Of a stretch of 33,239 nt of DNA, positions 1 to 7,863 are shown piece after piece. Source of the stretch: DATKYV01 sp035528275 (GTDB lineage: Bacteria; Acidobacteriota; Terriglobia; UBA7540); NCBI GenBank assembly GCA_035528275.1, contig DATKYV010000212.1:1-33239 (forward strand), read 5' to 3'. The number at the start of each line of letters is the position of its first letter. Position 1 is the first letter of the stretch. The notes under the pieces were generated by a model. It did no database searches. It was given only the letters and a program-made list of their open reading frames with translations, and had not been told where the DNA came from. The translations under genes were made by a program, and so were the position numbers.

Positions 1-1224
1 TTCCTGATGACCCGTTTCCATATCCTTCACCTGAAAGCGTCCACTGGAGAGCTCGCCTTCGCCAATGATGATGGCGAAGCGCGCGCCGAGCTTGTTGGCT
101 GTCCCGAGCGACTTCTTCAGTTTCACGGGCTCGTAGCCGATTTCGACGCTCAGGCCCTCACGGCGCAGGTCGCGCGCCAGGCGCGATGCCGGAGCGAGCG
201 CCGAATCTCCCATCCAGGCGATGTAGGCAGCCAGCGCGACGTGACTCTTCAGGCGCCCGACCGCCTCGACCGCCAGAACCAGTCGATCCTGCCCGATGGC
301 GAAGCCGAACCCCGGCGTCGGCGGCCCCCCGATCAGCTCGGAGAGTCCGTCGTAGCGCCCCCCGCCCAGCAGGGCATTCTGCGCGCCCAGAACGTCGCTG
401 GTAATCTCAAACGTCGTCCGCGTGTAGTAATCGAGCCCGCGGACCAGGCGCGGTGAAATCTGATGGGGAATGCCGCGCTCCTTGAGCTCCGCCGTGACGC
501 TCTCAAAATGCTGGCGGCACTCCGGGCAGAGATGATCGAGAATTTTGGGAAGTTTCTCGATGACCGACTGGTCGGCTTCCACCTTGCAGTCCAGCACGCG
601 CAGAGGGTTGGTGTTCACGCGCCGCTGGCAATCGGCGCAGAGCGTCGTCTTCACGCGTTCCAACGCCTGCCGCAAAGCCTTCACGTATTCCCGCCGGCAT
701 TTCGGGCAGCCCACCGAGTTCACCAGCAGCGCGTATTCATCAATGCCCAGCCGTTCGAGAAAAACCGTGAGCATCTCCGGTACCTCAGCATCGATCGCGG
801 GGTGGTCGGTCCCCAGGACTTCCGCGCCGATCTGATAAAACTGCCGATGCCTCCCTTTTTGCGGGCGCTCGCGGCGAAACATGGCACCCATGTAGTAGAG
901 CTTGTGAATGCCACCCTCATTGTAAAGTCCGTGCTCGATGTAGGCGCGCACCACAGACGCCGTGGCTTCCGGCCGCAAAGTAAGCGATTCGTCGTCGCGG
1001 TCCTTGAACGTGTACATCTCCTTCATAACGATATCCGTGTCCGCGCCCACGCTGCGCGCGAAAAGCACGGTCTGCTCCAGCACCGGCGTGCGAATCTCGC
1101 GGTAGTTGTAGGCTGCGAAGACCCGACGCGCTTCCTCTTCCACCCGCTGCCACAATGCGGTCTCGGACGGCAAGAGGTCGCGTGTCCCCTTCACGGAACG
1201 GATTGGCTCGGTTTTTTTCGACAA
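1..1224 (-). CDS. hisS: Histidyl-tRNA synthetase (3' end cut by window edge)
   Basis: Class II aminoacyl-tRNA synthetase that charges tRNA-His in the cytoplasm. The minus strand reads open from 1224 to base 1, giving 408 residues; roughly the last 15-25 of the anticodon-binding domain lie outside the window. Visible motifs are KGTRDLLPSE near the N-terminus, the motif 2 block FRRERPQKGRHRQFYQ (around residue 115), LVRGLDYYTRTTFEI, GGGRYDGL (around 286) and motif 3 GFGFAIGQDRLV. No ATG lies in frame after the upstream stop (1321-1323). I chose the TTG at 1224, which gives MSKKTEPIRSVKGTRD and has a GGAG about 12 nt upstream; a GTG at 1194 is the alternative. It lies downstream of dcd on the same strand, about 190 bp away. 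Family assignment is certain; only the start is uncertain. Confidence 0.95.
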   Translation of the reverse strand, partial: MSKKTEPIRSVKGTRDLLPSETALWQRVEEEARRVFAAYNYREIRTPVLEQTVLFARSVGADTDIVMKEMYTFKDRDDESLTLRPEATASVVRAYIEHGLYNEGGIHKLYYMGAMFRRERPQKGRHRQFYQIGAEVLGTDHPAIDAEVPEMLTVFLERLGIDEYALLVNSVGCPKCRREYVKALRQALERVKTTLCADCQRRVNTNPLRVLDCKVEADQSVIEKLPKILDHLCPECRQHFESVTAELKERGIPHQISPRLVRGLDYYTRTTFEITSDVLGAQNALLGGGRYDGLSELIGGPPTPGFGFAIGQDRLVLAVEAVGRLKSHVALAAYIAWMGDSALAPASRLARDLRREGLSVEIGYEPVKLKKSLGTANKLGARFAIIIGEGELSSGRFQVKDMETGHQE

Positions 1225-1415
1225 CTGACTCGGTCGCTCCAACGGCGAGGACTGGTCTGGCGGAGACTCGATGGCCCGGATGCAGGCGTTCGTCCGCTCA
1301 GTCAGGTTTCCCGCAAGTTCCTAAACCTTTTGAAGGTAACACAGGGGCGCAAAAGGCCGCAAGGTGCCGCCCGCGGACGAAACGGGACACGACAAAACCC
1401 GTAGAGTGTCAGCCC

Positions 1416-1970
1416 TCAAATCTTCGGCAGTACTATTCCCTGCTGGGCCTGGTATTTGCCTTTTTTGTCTTTGTAGGAGATTTCGCACAGCTCGTCGGAC
1501 TCGAAGAAGACGATCTGGCAGAGCCCTTCGTTGGAATAGACACGGGCGGGCAGAGGCGTGGTGTTGGATATTTCCAGGGTGACGAATCCCTCCCATTCTG
1601 GCTCGAGCGGCGTGACGTTGACGATGATGCCGCAGCGCGCGTAAGTCGACTTGCCGAGGCACACCGTGATGACGCTGCGGGGAATCTTGAAGTATTCCAC
1701 CGACCGGGCCAGCGCAAACGAGTTGGGCGGGACGATGCACACCGGGCCGCAGAACTCCACGAACGACCGGGCGTCAAAATTCTTCGGGTCGACGATGGTA
1801 CTGTTGACGTTGGTGAATATCTTGAACTCGTCGGCCACCCGCAAGTCGTAGCCGTAGGACGACAGCCCGTAGGAGATGACTCCCTCGCGCACCTGGCTTT
1901 CGGCAAACGGATTGATCATGTCATGTTCTTTAACCATCGTGCGAATCCAGCGGTCGTTCTTCACTGCCAT
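1416..1970 (-). CDS. dcd: dCTP deaminase
   Basis: Deaminates dCTP to dUTP, feeding dUMP and then dTMP synthesis. The 184 residues match the usual family length. The conserved blocks are SYGLSSYGYDLR, GKSTYARCGIIVNVTPLEP and WEGFVTLEISN. By homology these hold the substrate-binding Ser/Arg pair and the catalytic Glu. A GTG three codons upstream (1979) also opens the frame, but the ATG at 1970 is preferred because GAGGTG sits 6 nt before it and MAVKNDRWIR is the normal family N-terminus. Transcription probably starts near 2048 from a promoter at 2055-2083 that is back-to-back with the HU promoter. The sequence cannot tell the plain deaminase from a bifunctional dCTP deaminase/dUTPase; the plain form is more likely. 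Confidence 0.95.
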   Translation of the reverse strand: MAVKNDRWIRTMVKEHDMINPFAESQVREGVISYGLSSYGYDLRVADEFKIFTNVNSTIVDPKNFDARSFVEFCGPVCIVPPNSFALARSVEYFKIPRSVITVCLGKSTYARCGIIVNVTPLEPEWEGFVTLEISNTTPLPARVYSNEGLCQIVFFESDELCEISYKDKKGKYQAQQGIVLPKI

Positions 1971-2054
1971 GGGCTGCACCTCGGTTAAGTTTGGATTCCG
2001 CCAGCTCGGACGCCGGGAAGTAAAACGGCCCCCACGCGTGGAAAAGAGTGGGGC

Positions 2055-2083
2055 ATAATATTACAGGGGAAAGGGCTTGACAA
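2055..2083 (-). promoter_or_regulatory. Sigma-70-type promoter for dcd
   Basis: On the minus strand, -35 TTGTCA (2083-2078, 5/6) and -10 TATTAT (2060-2055, 5/6) are separated by exactly 17 nt, about 85 nt before the dcd start. The -35 overlaps the -35 of the HU promoter on the other strand. Confidence 0.65.
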
Positions 2084-2106
2084 CGCCGAAACCCTCCCTC
2101 TAGGAT
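2077..2106 (+). promoter_or_regulatory. Sigma-70-type promoter for the HU gene
   Basis: A consensus -35 TTGACA (2077-2082) and -10 TAGGAT (2101-2106) with an 18-nt spacer lie 27 nt before the GTG start of the HU gene. The -35 shares five bases with the -35 of the divergent dcd promoter. Confidence 0.7.
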
Positions 2107-2133
2107 GAAGGCCCTTGTTTTCAGGAGGTTCGC

Positions 2134-2403
2134 GTGATCAAGCTCGATATCATCAATGAGGTCGTCAACCGCACCGGGATCACCAAGACGAAGGCCGAGA
2201 TTGCCGTGGAGACCGTCTTCGAGGCGATGAAAAAAGCCCTGGCGAAGGGCGACCGCATCGAGTTGCGGGGTTTCGGAGTGTTCAACGTCAAGCCCCGCAA
2301 GACGGGTATCGGGCGAAACCCTCGGACCGGCGAGGAAGTCAGTATCCCGCCCGGCAAAGCCGTTCGCTTCAAACCCGGCAAGGAACTTCAGGCGCTCGAA
2401 TAG
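2134..2403 (+). CDS. HU/IHF-family DNA-binding protein
   Basis: Small nucleoid protein that binds and bends DNA as a dimer. At 89 residues it has the standard HU/IHF length. The N-terminal helices (about 1-40) are followed by the beta-arm, with the signature RIELRGFGVFNVK (about 46-58), then the arm GRNPRTGEEVSIPPGKAV with the intercalating proline in RNPRTG, and the C-terminal FKPGKELQ helix. The start is GTG at 2134, set by a strong AGGAGG about 5 nt upstream. The gene stands alone and points towards priA, with no clear terminator between them. Sequence alone does not separate HU from IHF-alpha/beta-type paralogs. Confidence 0.95.
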   Translation: MIKLDIINEVVNRTGITKTKAEIAVETVFEAMKKALAKGDRIELRGFGVFNVKPRKTGIGRNPRTGEEVSIPPGKAVRFKPGKELQALE

Positions 2404-2484
2404 AGCGCCGCGGTTCTCTTCGTCAAACTCCCACGACAGGCTTGCCGGCCTACCTCCGTATTCTGCCCTCTTCAACGAGAGCGG

Positions 2485-4971
2485 CTACATCACGCTGACC
2501 GGGTCCACGTCAATCACCACCGAGCGCGGCGGTATTCCCCGCCGGTCGCAATCGTCCGCCAGCCGCCGAAGAATTTCGTGGAGGCGGGCGCGCGAACTTG
2601 CCTTGAGAAGAAACTGGATTCGGTATCGCCCTTCGATCCTTGCCAGGGGCGCAGGACTCGGCCCGAGAATCTTGAGTTCGCGCCTGGCACCATCGGCGCG
2701 CTCCAGAAATCTCCCCATCTGTCCCGCCACTTGCGCCGCCCGTTCGAGTTTCGTGTCCTGGGCAACCACGTTGGCCAGCGCCCAGCAGGGCGGGTAACGC
2801 ATCATGCGGCGGAAACGCATTTCCTTACTGTAAAAACCTTCGTAGTTCTGCTCGGCCGCCAGGCGAATGGCGTAATGCTCCGGGAAGAATGTTTGAACCA
2901 GGACGCGGCCGGGCGATTTCCCTCGCCCCGCGCGCCCGGCGGCCTGCGTGAGAAGCTGGAAGGTTCGTTCGGCGGCTCGGAAGTCCGGCAAACCAAGCCC
3001 CTGATCCACGGACACCACACCCACCAGGGTGACGCCGGGAAAATCGTGCCCTTTCGAAATCAATTGCGTTCCAATCAGGATATCGATCTTGCCCAGACGA
3101 AAGTCCGTGAGCACGCGTCGGAAGTGCCCGGCGCGCCGCGCCACGTCGCGGTCGAGCCGCGCGACGCGGGCGCTTGGGAAAACTTCGGCGAATTTCGCCT
3201 CCAACTTCTCCGTCCCTTCGCCGACGTAGTGAAGGTATTCGCTGCCGCACGACGGGCAGGTGGAAGGAACCGCGGTCGAATAGCCGCAATAGTGGCAGAT
3301 CAAACGGTGCTCGCGCCGATGATAGGTGAGCGAGATGGAGCAGTTCACGCAGCGCTGGGTCTGACCGCAGCTCCGGCAAAGCAGAAACCAGGAGTATCCG
3401 CGACGGTTGAGAAGGATCATCGTCTGGGCGCCGGTGCTGAGCTGAGCGTCGATTTCCTCTTTCAAGCGACGGGAGATGGGCACCTGGGTGTGCGTTTCGC
3501 GGAATTCCTGCCGCATGTCCACAATCTCCACACTCGCCAGCGCACGGCTCCCGATGCGTTCCGTCAGGGTTGCCAGGCGGTACTTCCCTTCCCGGGCGTT
3601 CCAGTAGGACTCGAGCGAAGGCGTCGCCGAGCCCAGCAGCACCAGCGCGCCCGCCAGCCTGGCGCGCACCACGGCCACGTCGCGCCCGTGGTAACGAGGC
3701 GTTTCGTCCTGCTTGTAGCTGGAATCGTGCTCTTCGTCCACGATGACCACGCCCAGCTCGTTCAACGGCGCAAACACCGCCGAGCGTGTTCCCAGAACCA
3801 CCTTCGCTTCGCCGCGACGGGCGCGCCACCAGGCCTCGTGCCGAGCGTTCTCACTCAGGCCGCTGTGCAGGACGGCCACATTGTTTCCAAAACGGCTCAG
3901 GAACTGGGATTGCACGGCGGGTGTGAGGGCGATCTCCGGGACCAGCATCAGGGCGCCGCGGCCGCTCTCCAGGCAGCGCGCGATCAGCCGCAGGTAAATC
4001 TCTGTCTTGCCGCTTGCCGTAATGCCGTGCAGCAGGACTTTCTCGAACCGACGTGTTTCAATCAGCCCCGTCAGTTCGTCCAGTATCTCTGCCTGCGCTG
4101 CGCTCAACTCGTGAACCAGCGGCGCGTCTCTCGTCAGCTCCCCTGGGTCATGTGTCGAGTCGCTCATCTCCAGCCAGCCTTCCCGACCGAGCTTCTTCAG
4201 ATGGGCGAGCGTGCCGCGCGACGCTTTCAAGAGGTCGCGGTGATCATCGACCGGCCCGTCCCGTTCAAGAGCTTCGAGGATTCTTCGCGCCACGGGCGAG
4301 AGCCGCAGCGAGCGCTCGGGAACCGGCCCGTGCATGCGCTCCTGCGCCACGCGGTCTGCCAATCGCACCGCCATGATTTTGCGGCGGCCTCGTTCGCGCT
4401 CGACCTCCGCAATGCTCAACCATCCCTCCGCCAGCGCGTGTGAGAGCACATCCGGAGATGCAAGCAAAAACCTGCGGCGCACGCCTTCCAGGGGCGTGTT
4501 GGGATGCTCGGCAACGTAGCGAAGGAAGGCCGCTTCCTTACTGGCCCGCGCTTCATCGAGAAGGCTCGAGTCGAGCTCCGCGAGTCTTTCCTGACCTGTT
4601 GCGGCAAGTTGGACGAGGCGGGCGCGCCGCGACTCTGCCCGTAGTGGGAGCATGGCTCGAAAGACCTCGCCCACGGGAGCGAGATAGTAGTCGGCGATCC
4701 AGAGTCCGAGCGTCAGCAGTTCAGGAGAGAGGACCGGCTCGGGGTCCAGCACGCGCAGAATCTCGCGCGGCTTGACGCCAGGTGGATGGGTCGCCACCGA
4801 TTCGAGTACAACCCCCGTCACCTTCCGTGTGCCCAGCGGCACGAGCACGCGCTGGCCCACTCGCACGTCCATGGAATCAGAAATGCAATAGGTGAGCGGC
4901 TCGCGCAGCGCCGCGAGCACCGCCACGCTGACAAGCGGCTTGTGCGGCTCCGAGCTTTTCTTACGCCCCAT
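2485..4971 (-). CDS. priA: Primosomal protein N' (replication restart helicase PriA)
   Basis: Superfamily 2 3'-5' DNA helicase that recognises stalled forks and reloads the replisome. It is full length at 828 residues. Order of parts: N-terminal 3'-OH-binding domain (LVSVAVLAALREPLTY, then VGQRVLVPLG), winged-helix region, helicase with Walker A GITASGKTE (316-324), DEEH box (412-415) and LLGSATPS (about 446-453). Eight cysteines follow that bind two zinc ions (C532, C535, C541, C544, C559, C562, C572, C575). Then come motifs IGTQLISKGHDFPGVTLVGV and QAAGRAGRG, and the C-terminal domain. The ATG at 4971 has no clear Shine-Dalgarno; TAGAAT (4983-4978) lies only 6 nt upstream, so the transcript may be almost leaderless. 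Confidence 0.97.
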   Translation of the reverse strand: MGRKKSSEPHKPLVSVAVLAALREPLTYCISDSMDVRVGQRVLVPLGTRKVTGVVLESVATHPPGVKPREILRVLDPEPVLSPELLTLGLWIADYYLAPVGEVFRAMLPLRAESRRARLVQLAATGQERLAELDSSLLDEARASKEAAFLRYVAEHPNTPLEGVRRRFLLASPDVLSHALAEGWLSIAEVERERGRRKIMAVRLADRVAQERMHGPVPERSLRLSPVARRILEALERDGPVDDHRDLLKASRGTLAHLKKLGREGWLEMSDSTHDPGELTRDAPLVHELSAAQAEILDELTGLIETRRFEKVLLHGITASGKTEIYLRLIARCLESGRGALMLVPEIALTPAVQSQFLSRFGNNVAVLHSGLSENARHEAWWRARRGEAKVVLGTRSAVFAPLNELGVVIVDEEHDSSYKQDETPRYHGRDVAVVRARLAGALVLLGSATPSLESYWNAREGKYRLATLTERIGSRALASVEIVDMRQEFRETHTQVPISRRLKEEIDAQLSTGAQTMILLNRRGYSWFLLCRSCGQTQRCVNCSISLTYHRREHRLICHYCGYSTAVPSTCPSCGSEYLHYVGEGTEKLEAKFAEVFPSARVARLDRDVARRAGHFRRVLTDFRLGKIDILIGTQLISKGHDFPGVTLVGVVSVDQGLGLPDFRAAERTFQLLTQAAGRAGRGKSPGRVLVQTFFPEHYAIRLAAEQNYEGFYSKEMRFRRMMRYPPCWALANVVAQDTKLERAAQVAGQMGRFLERADGARRELKILGPSPAPLARIEGRYRIQFLLKASSRARLHEILRRLADDCDRRGIPPRSVVIDVDPVSVM

Positions 4972-5071
4972 GCAGGCATTCTATGCTCCGCCTTCGGCAA
5001 AGTGTAGGGCTGGCGGAAGAATGTCCAGTTCTTCCACTTTGCTTGGCAATTCGAATCTACAGAATTAAGGT

Positions 5072-5190
5072 CTAGTGCCGTTCCAACTTATCTGGGCTAA
5101 TCCCGGTCCGTGAGGTTAACCCAAGTCTTTGATCTCAGGGTGCATAACGTAGGTGTAGTACATAGGCGAATTAAGTTGGAACGGCACTAG
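5072..5190. mobile_element. 119-bp MITE-like element with 19-bp perfect terminal inverted repeats
   Basis: The left end CTAGTGCCGTTCCAACTTA (5072-5090) and its exact reverse complement (5172-5190) enclose 81 bp with no reading frame. The ends start with CTAG. Either CTAG is a 4-bp target duplication (IS5-like YTAR) around a TGCCGTTCC... terminus, or TA is the duplication, as in IS630/Tc1-type elements. This is the architecture of a non-autonomous transposon; no transposase is present in the window. The right terminus covers the stop codon of the MetF-like gene. Confidence 0.7.
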
Positions 5191-6095
5191 GCCAAGTTGG
5201 CGCGGGCGACGACGAGGCTGGCATAGAGGTTGCCCAGCCGGTCGAGCATCCTGACCGCGGCGGGGAAATTCCGCCGGTTGATGTGCTCGATGTTCAATCC
5301 CAGCGGCGGTGGGTCGGGGGGCAGGCTGTCGAAGACGTCCATAAGGATGCGCTGGGCGAGATCCAGCGAGCGCTCGAAGCAGCCCTCGCCGCCTGATTCG
5401 CCACGAAGAAGGAACGTATCGAGGTCCTTGGGCAGGTCGACACCCAGCCAGCGCAGGAAATCCAGGTCGCGCGGATGGCTGACGGGAGCGAAACTCAAAA
5501 AGACGCGCGCCTCGATCCCGTTCAGCCGCTGCACGAGTCCGACGATGTCGTTGGAATCGAAGAGGACCTGGGTGGTGAAAAACTCGAGCCCTGCGGCGTG
5601 CTTGCGGCGAATTCTATCCGCCTCGTGGGTACGACTGGGGATCGTGATCCCACCCAGGCACCAGGGAAGCCCCGCTGTCCGCACCTGCTCCACGGCCTCC
5701 AAAACGCTCGGCCCCGGATAGGTGACCTCGCTCGATTCCCCACCCACCAGAACCGCGTATTCAAGGTCGAATCTCTCACGGGTCTCGCGGAACCACGTGA
5801 CCTGGTCCGGGTCGTGAACGACCACGCGGTTGAGCACGACATCCGTCCCAAGCTCGCGGCGAATCGGCGCCCCCAGGACGCGCGGCTCGATGCGCGGCAC
5901 AAACTTGTGCGTGCGCTCCGAAGGCCGCGTCTCATCGTGAATCTCCGGCAGGTTGATGGCGTCCACCAGGTGCCGGATCTTCTTCACGTCCTCCAGCGCG
6001 GATTCGATGGCGCCCGCTTTCCCGGCGGCGGGCGGCACCGTCTCGAAAAAGATCACGGGGACCGATGGGTGGAGCAGCTTGTCCTTCAGATTCAT
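5187..6095 (-). CDS. MetF-like (methylenetetrahydrofolate reductase superfamily) protein
   Basis: A 302-residue protein with the layout of the FAD-dependent TIM-barrel MTHFR family, which reduces 5,10-methylene-THF to 5-methyl-THF. Visible motifs are FFETVPPAAGKAG (equivalent to the catalytic-Glu EFFPP strand), AINLPEIHDETRPSERT, VLVGGESSEVTYPG (where canonical MetF has a GDP-type loop), GGITIPSRTHEADR, AAGLEFFTTQVLFD and a C-terminal LGLNIEHINRRN. The flavin loop differs from canonical MetF, so the substrate is not certain. I chose the ATG at 6095: a longer frame to 6167 adds 24 non-conserved residues and runs into the metallophosphoesterase gene. The TAG stop lies inside the terminal repeat of the MITE-like element. 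No cobalamin-dependent methionine synthase is nearby. Confidence 0.75.
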   Translation of the reverse strand: MNLKDKLLHPSVPVIFFETVPPAAGKAGAIESALEDVKKIRHLVDAINLPEIHDETRPSERTHKFVPRIEPRVLGAPIRRELGTDVVLNRVVVHDPDQVTWFRETRERFDLEYAVLVGGESSEVTYPGPSVLEAVEQVRTAGLPWCLGGITIPSRTHEADRIRRKHAAGLEFFTTQVLFDSNDIVGLVQRLNGIEARVFLSFAPVSHPRDLDFLRWLGVDLPKDLDTFLLRGESGGEGCFERSLDLAQRILMDVFDSLPPDPPPLGLNIEHINRRNFPAAVRMLDRLGNLYASLVVARANLA

Positions 6096-6138
6096 TCCCA
6101 AATCCCTGCCCTTTGCCGCGGCAGTATAGTGCGGGCGT

Positions 6139-6981
6139 CTATTCGCAGCGCAAGCGGAAGCATGCAATCTCGGAAGGACAGCCGTAGCGGACGGGCAGAA
6201 GCACTTTACCGATGCCGCGGTTCACATAGATTTGCGTGCCGTCGAGCCGATTCCACCCTTCGACGAAGCGCTGGCCGAGTTTGGAGCGGCCATAGACCGA
6301 CCCAACCACCGGCAGGCGCACCTGGCCGCCGTGCGTGTGTCCGGAAAGGACGAAGTCGATACCGTGCCTCGCGGCCTGCCAGATTCCCAGGGGATTGTGG
6401 CAGAGGAGGATCTTGATGTCCCGCCCCGGAACGGAGCGCATGGCGGCGGAGAAATCGTCGGCGTCCCACCAGAGATCGTCGACTCCGATCATCCACAGGT
6501 GAGTGCGACGGGCGCGCAGTGCGAAATGGGAATTGCGCAGCATGCGGATTCGCTGGGCGCGAAAGGCGCGGGTAATCTCGTCGGCGTTCACCTGGAAGTC
6601 GTGATTGCCCAGGACGGCGAAGATGCCCAGCCGCGCGCGCAGCCGTCCCAGCGCCCGCGCCGCCGGCCAGATATAGGAGGGCGAAAAAGAAACGTAGTCG
6701 CCCGTCAGCGCGATCACATCGGGCCTCAGCAGATTCGCCAGGTGCACGGCGCGCTGCACGTCATCAATTGGCGTGAACAGGCTATGGTGAATGTCAGTGA
6801 GGTGGACAATCCGCAGCCCGTTGAAAGGCGGAGGAAGGCGCTTCAACCAGATGTCGGTCTCGGTAATCTCCGGGTCAGGAGAAAGGGATGAGGGAGGAGG
6901 CTCGGGTTCCGGCGAGTTCAGCGCCAGGGTGACAAGCTCCCTGCGGCGCAGAAGCCTGCGGGTAATGGAGCGTTTCGGCAA
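6139..6981 (-). CDS. Calcineurin-like metallophosphoesterase (YkuE/YaeI-like)
   Basis: Two-metal phosphoesterase of 280 residues. All signature blocks are present: TDIHHS (D-x-H), LTGDYVSFSP (GD), VLGNHDFQ (GNHD), LLCHNP and LSGHTHGGQV (GH-x-H). The GHTHGGQ form and the order of motifs point to the YaeI/YkuE type, whose members act on membrane-associated or lipid phosphodiesters. There is no clear signal peptide, but the N-terminus is very basic (KRSITRRLLRRRE). The start is TTG at 6981, supported by GAGGGG 5 nt upstream. It sits 43 nt upstream of the MetF-like gene, probably co-transcribed. The substrate cannot be read from sequence. Confidence 0.85.
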   Translation of the reverse strand: MPKRSITRRLLRRRELVTLALNSPEPEPPPSSLSPDPEITETDIWLKRLPPPFNGLRIVHLTDIHHSLFTPIDDVQRAVHLANLLRPDVIALTGDYVSFSPSYIWPAARALGRLRARLGIFAVLGNHDFQVNADEITRAFRAQRIRMLRNSHFALRARRTHLWMIGVDDLWWDADDFSAAMRSVPGRDIKILLCHNPLGIWQAARHGIDFVLSGHTHGGQVRLPVVGSVYGRSKLGQRFVEGWNRLDGTQIYVNRGIGKVLLPVRYGCPSEIACFRLRCE

Positions 6982-7050
6982 GCGTTCCCCTCAAGGGTTG
7001 GGGTTCCGGGGCTGCAGGCGAGCGGCGGAAAATCAGCAGCGCCCTGGGAG

Positions 7051-7842
7051 TTACCCGCTACCTTTCTGAGCCATCACCTCGGCAAAGACCCGGGTCATTT
7101 GATCGTGCACCAATCCGTTCGAGGCGAAGATTTCATCCTCGAGAAGCCGGAACGGTTCGCCCGCAAGATTGGTGACGCGCCCGCCCGCCTCGGTGACGAG
7201 AAGCGACCCGGCAGCTTTGTCCCAGGGATTAAGCTTGAGTTCCCAGAAACCCTCGAAGCGCCCCGAAGCCACCGAACAGAGGTCCAGGGCCGCCGAGCCG
7301 GCGCGCCGAATGCCGTGCGAAAGGAGCGTGAAGCGGAAATAGAACTGGATATTGAGGTCGTGGTTGTCAGCATAAGGCGGAAAACCCGTGGCCAGAAGGC
7401 TCTCCGAAAGGCTCGCCGATTTCGACACGGAAAGGCGCTGGCCGTTGAGAAAAGCCCCGGCGCCGCGTTCGGCGGTGAACAGCTCGTCGCGCGTGGGATC
7501 GTAAACCACGCCCGCAACCACTTCGCCGCGATGCGCCAAGCCCAGCGTGACACAGAAGACCGGAAAACCGTGGGCGAAATTCGTCGTGCCGTCCAGCGGA
7601 TCAACGTACCAGCAATAATCGGCGTTGGTGCTGCGCCCCCCGCCTTCCTCGCCCACGATGTCGTGCTGGGGAAAACTGCTGCGCAGCCGCTTGACGATCA
7701 TCGCTTCGGAACTGCGGTCGGCTTCCGTCACCAAGTCCGACCGGCGCTTGTAGAAAATCTCCTGCGGGTGCTTGAAGTGCTCGGAAAGCAGCCCTCCCGC
7801 TTCGCGGGCGATGTCAGTGGCGGTGGCAAGATAATCAGTCAT
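7051..7842 (-). CDS. Inositol monophosphatase family protein (SuhB-like)
   Basis: Mg2+-dependent sugar-phosphate phosphatase fold, 263 residues. The metal-binding motifs are complete: EADRSSE (about 41-47), GEEGG, WYVDPLDGTTNFAHGFP (the DP-x-DGT-x-NF signature) and, near the C-terminus, NPWDKAAGSLLVTEAGG (the WD-x-AAG signature). Substrates in this family include inositol-1-phosphate, fructose-1,6-bisphosphate and other sugar phosphates. The start is ATG at 7842; a TTG three codons upstream also opens the frame, but neither has a good ribosome site. It follows the molybdopterin synthase gene by 21 bp on the same strand, so translation is likely coupled to that operon. Confidence 0.9.
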   Translation of the reverse strand: MTDYLATATDIAREAGGLLSEHFKHPQEIFYKRRSDLVTEADRSSEAMIVKRLRSSFPQHDIVGEEGGGRSTNADYCWYVDPLDGTTNFAHGFPVFCVTLGLAHRGEVVAGVVYDPTRDELFTAERGAGAFLNGQRLSVSKSASLSESLLATGFPPYADNHDLNIQFYFRFTLLSHGIRRAGSAALDLCSVASGRFEGFWELKLNPWDKAAGSLLVTEAGGRVTNLAGEPFRLLEDEIFASNGLVHDQMTRVFAEVMAQKGSG

Positions 7843-7863
7843 GGATGACAAGAATCAACCCAG

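Noticed and set aside
2404..2484. Terminator between HU and priA
   Set aside because: Only a weak, interrupted GAG.GCCGC/GCGGC pairing without a T-run; not enough to call.
2578..4443. 621-codon plus-strand frame opposite priA
   Set aside because: Antisense shadow of a clearly conserved gene; no ribosome site or domain.
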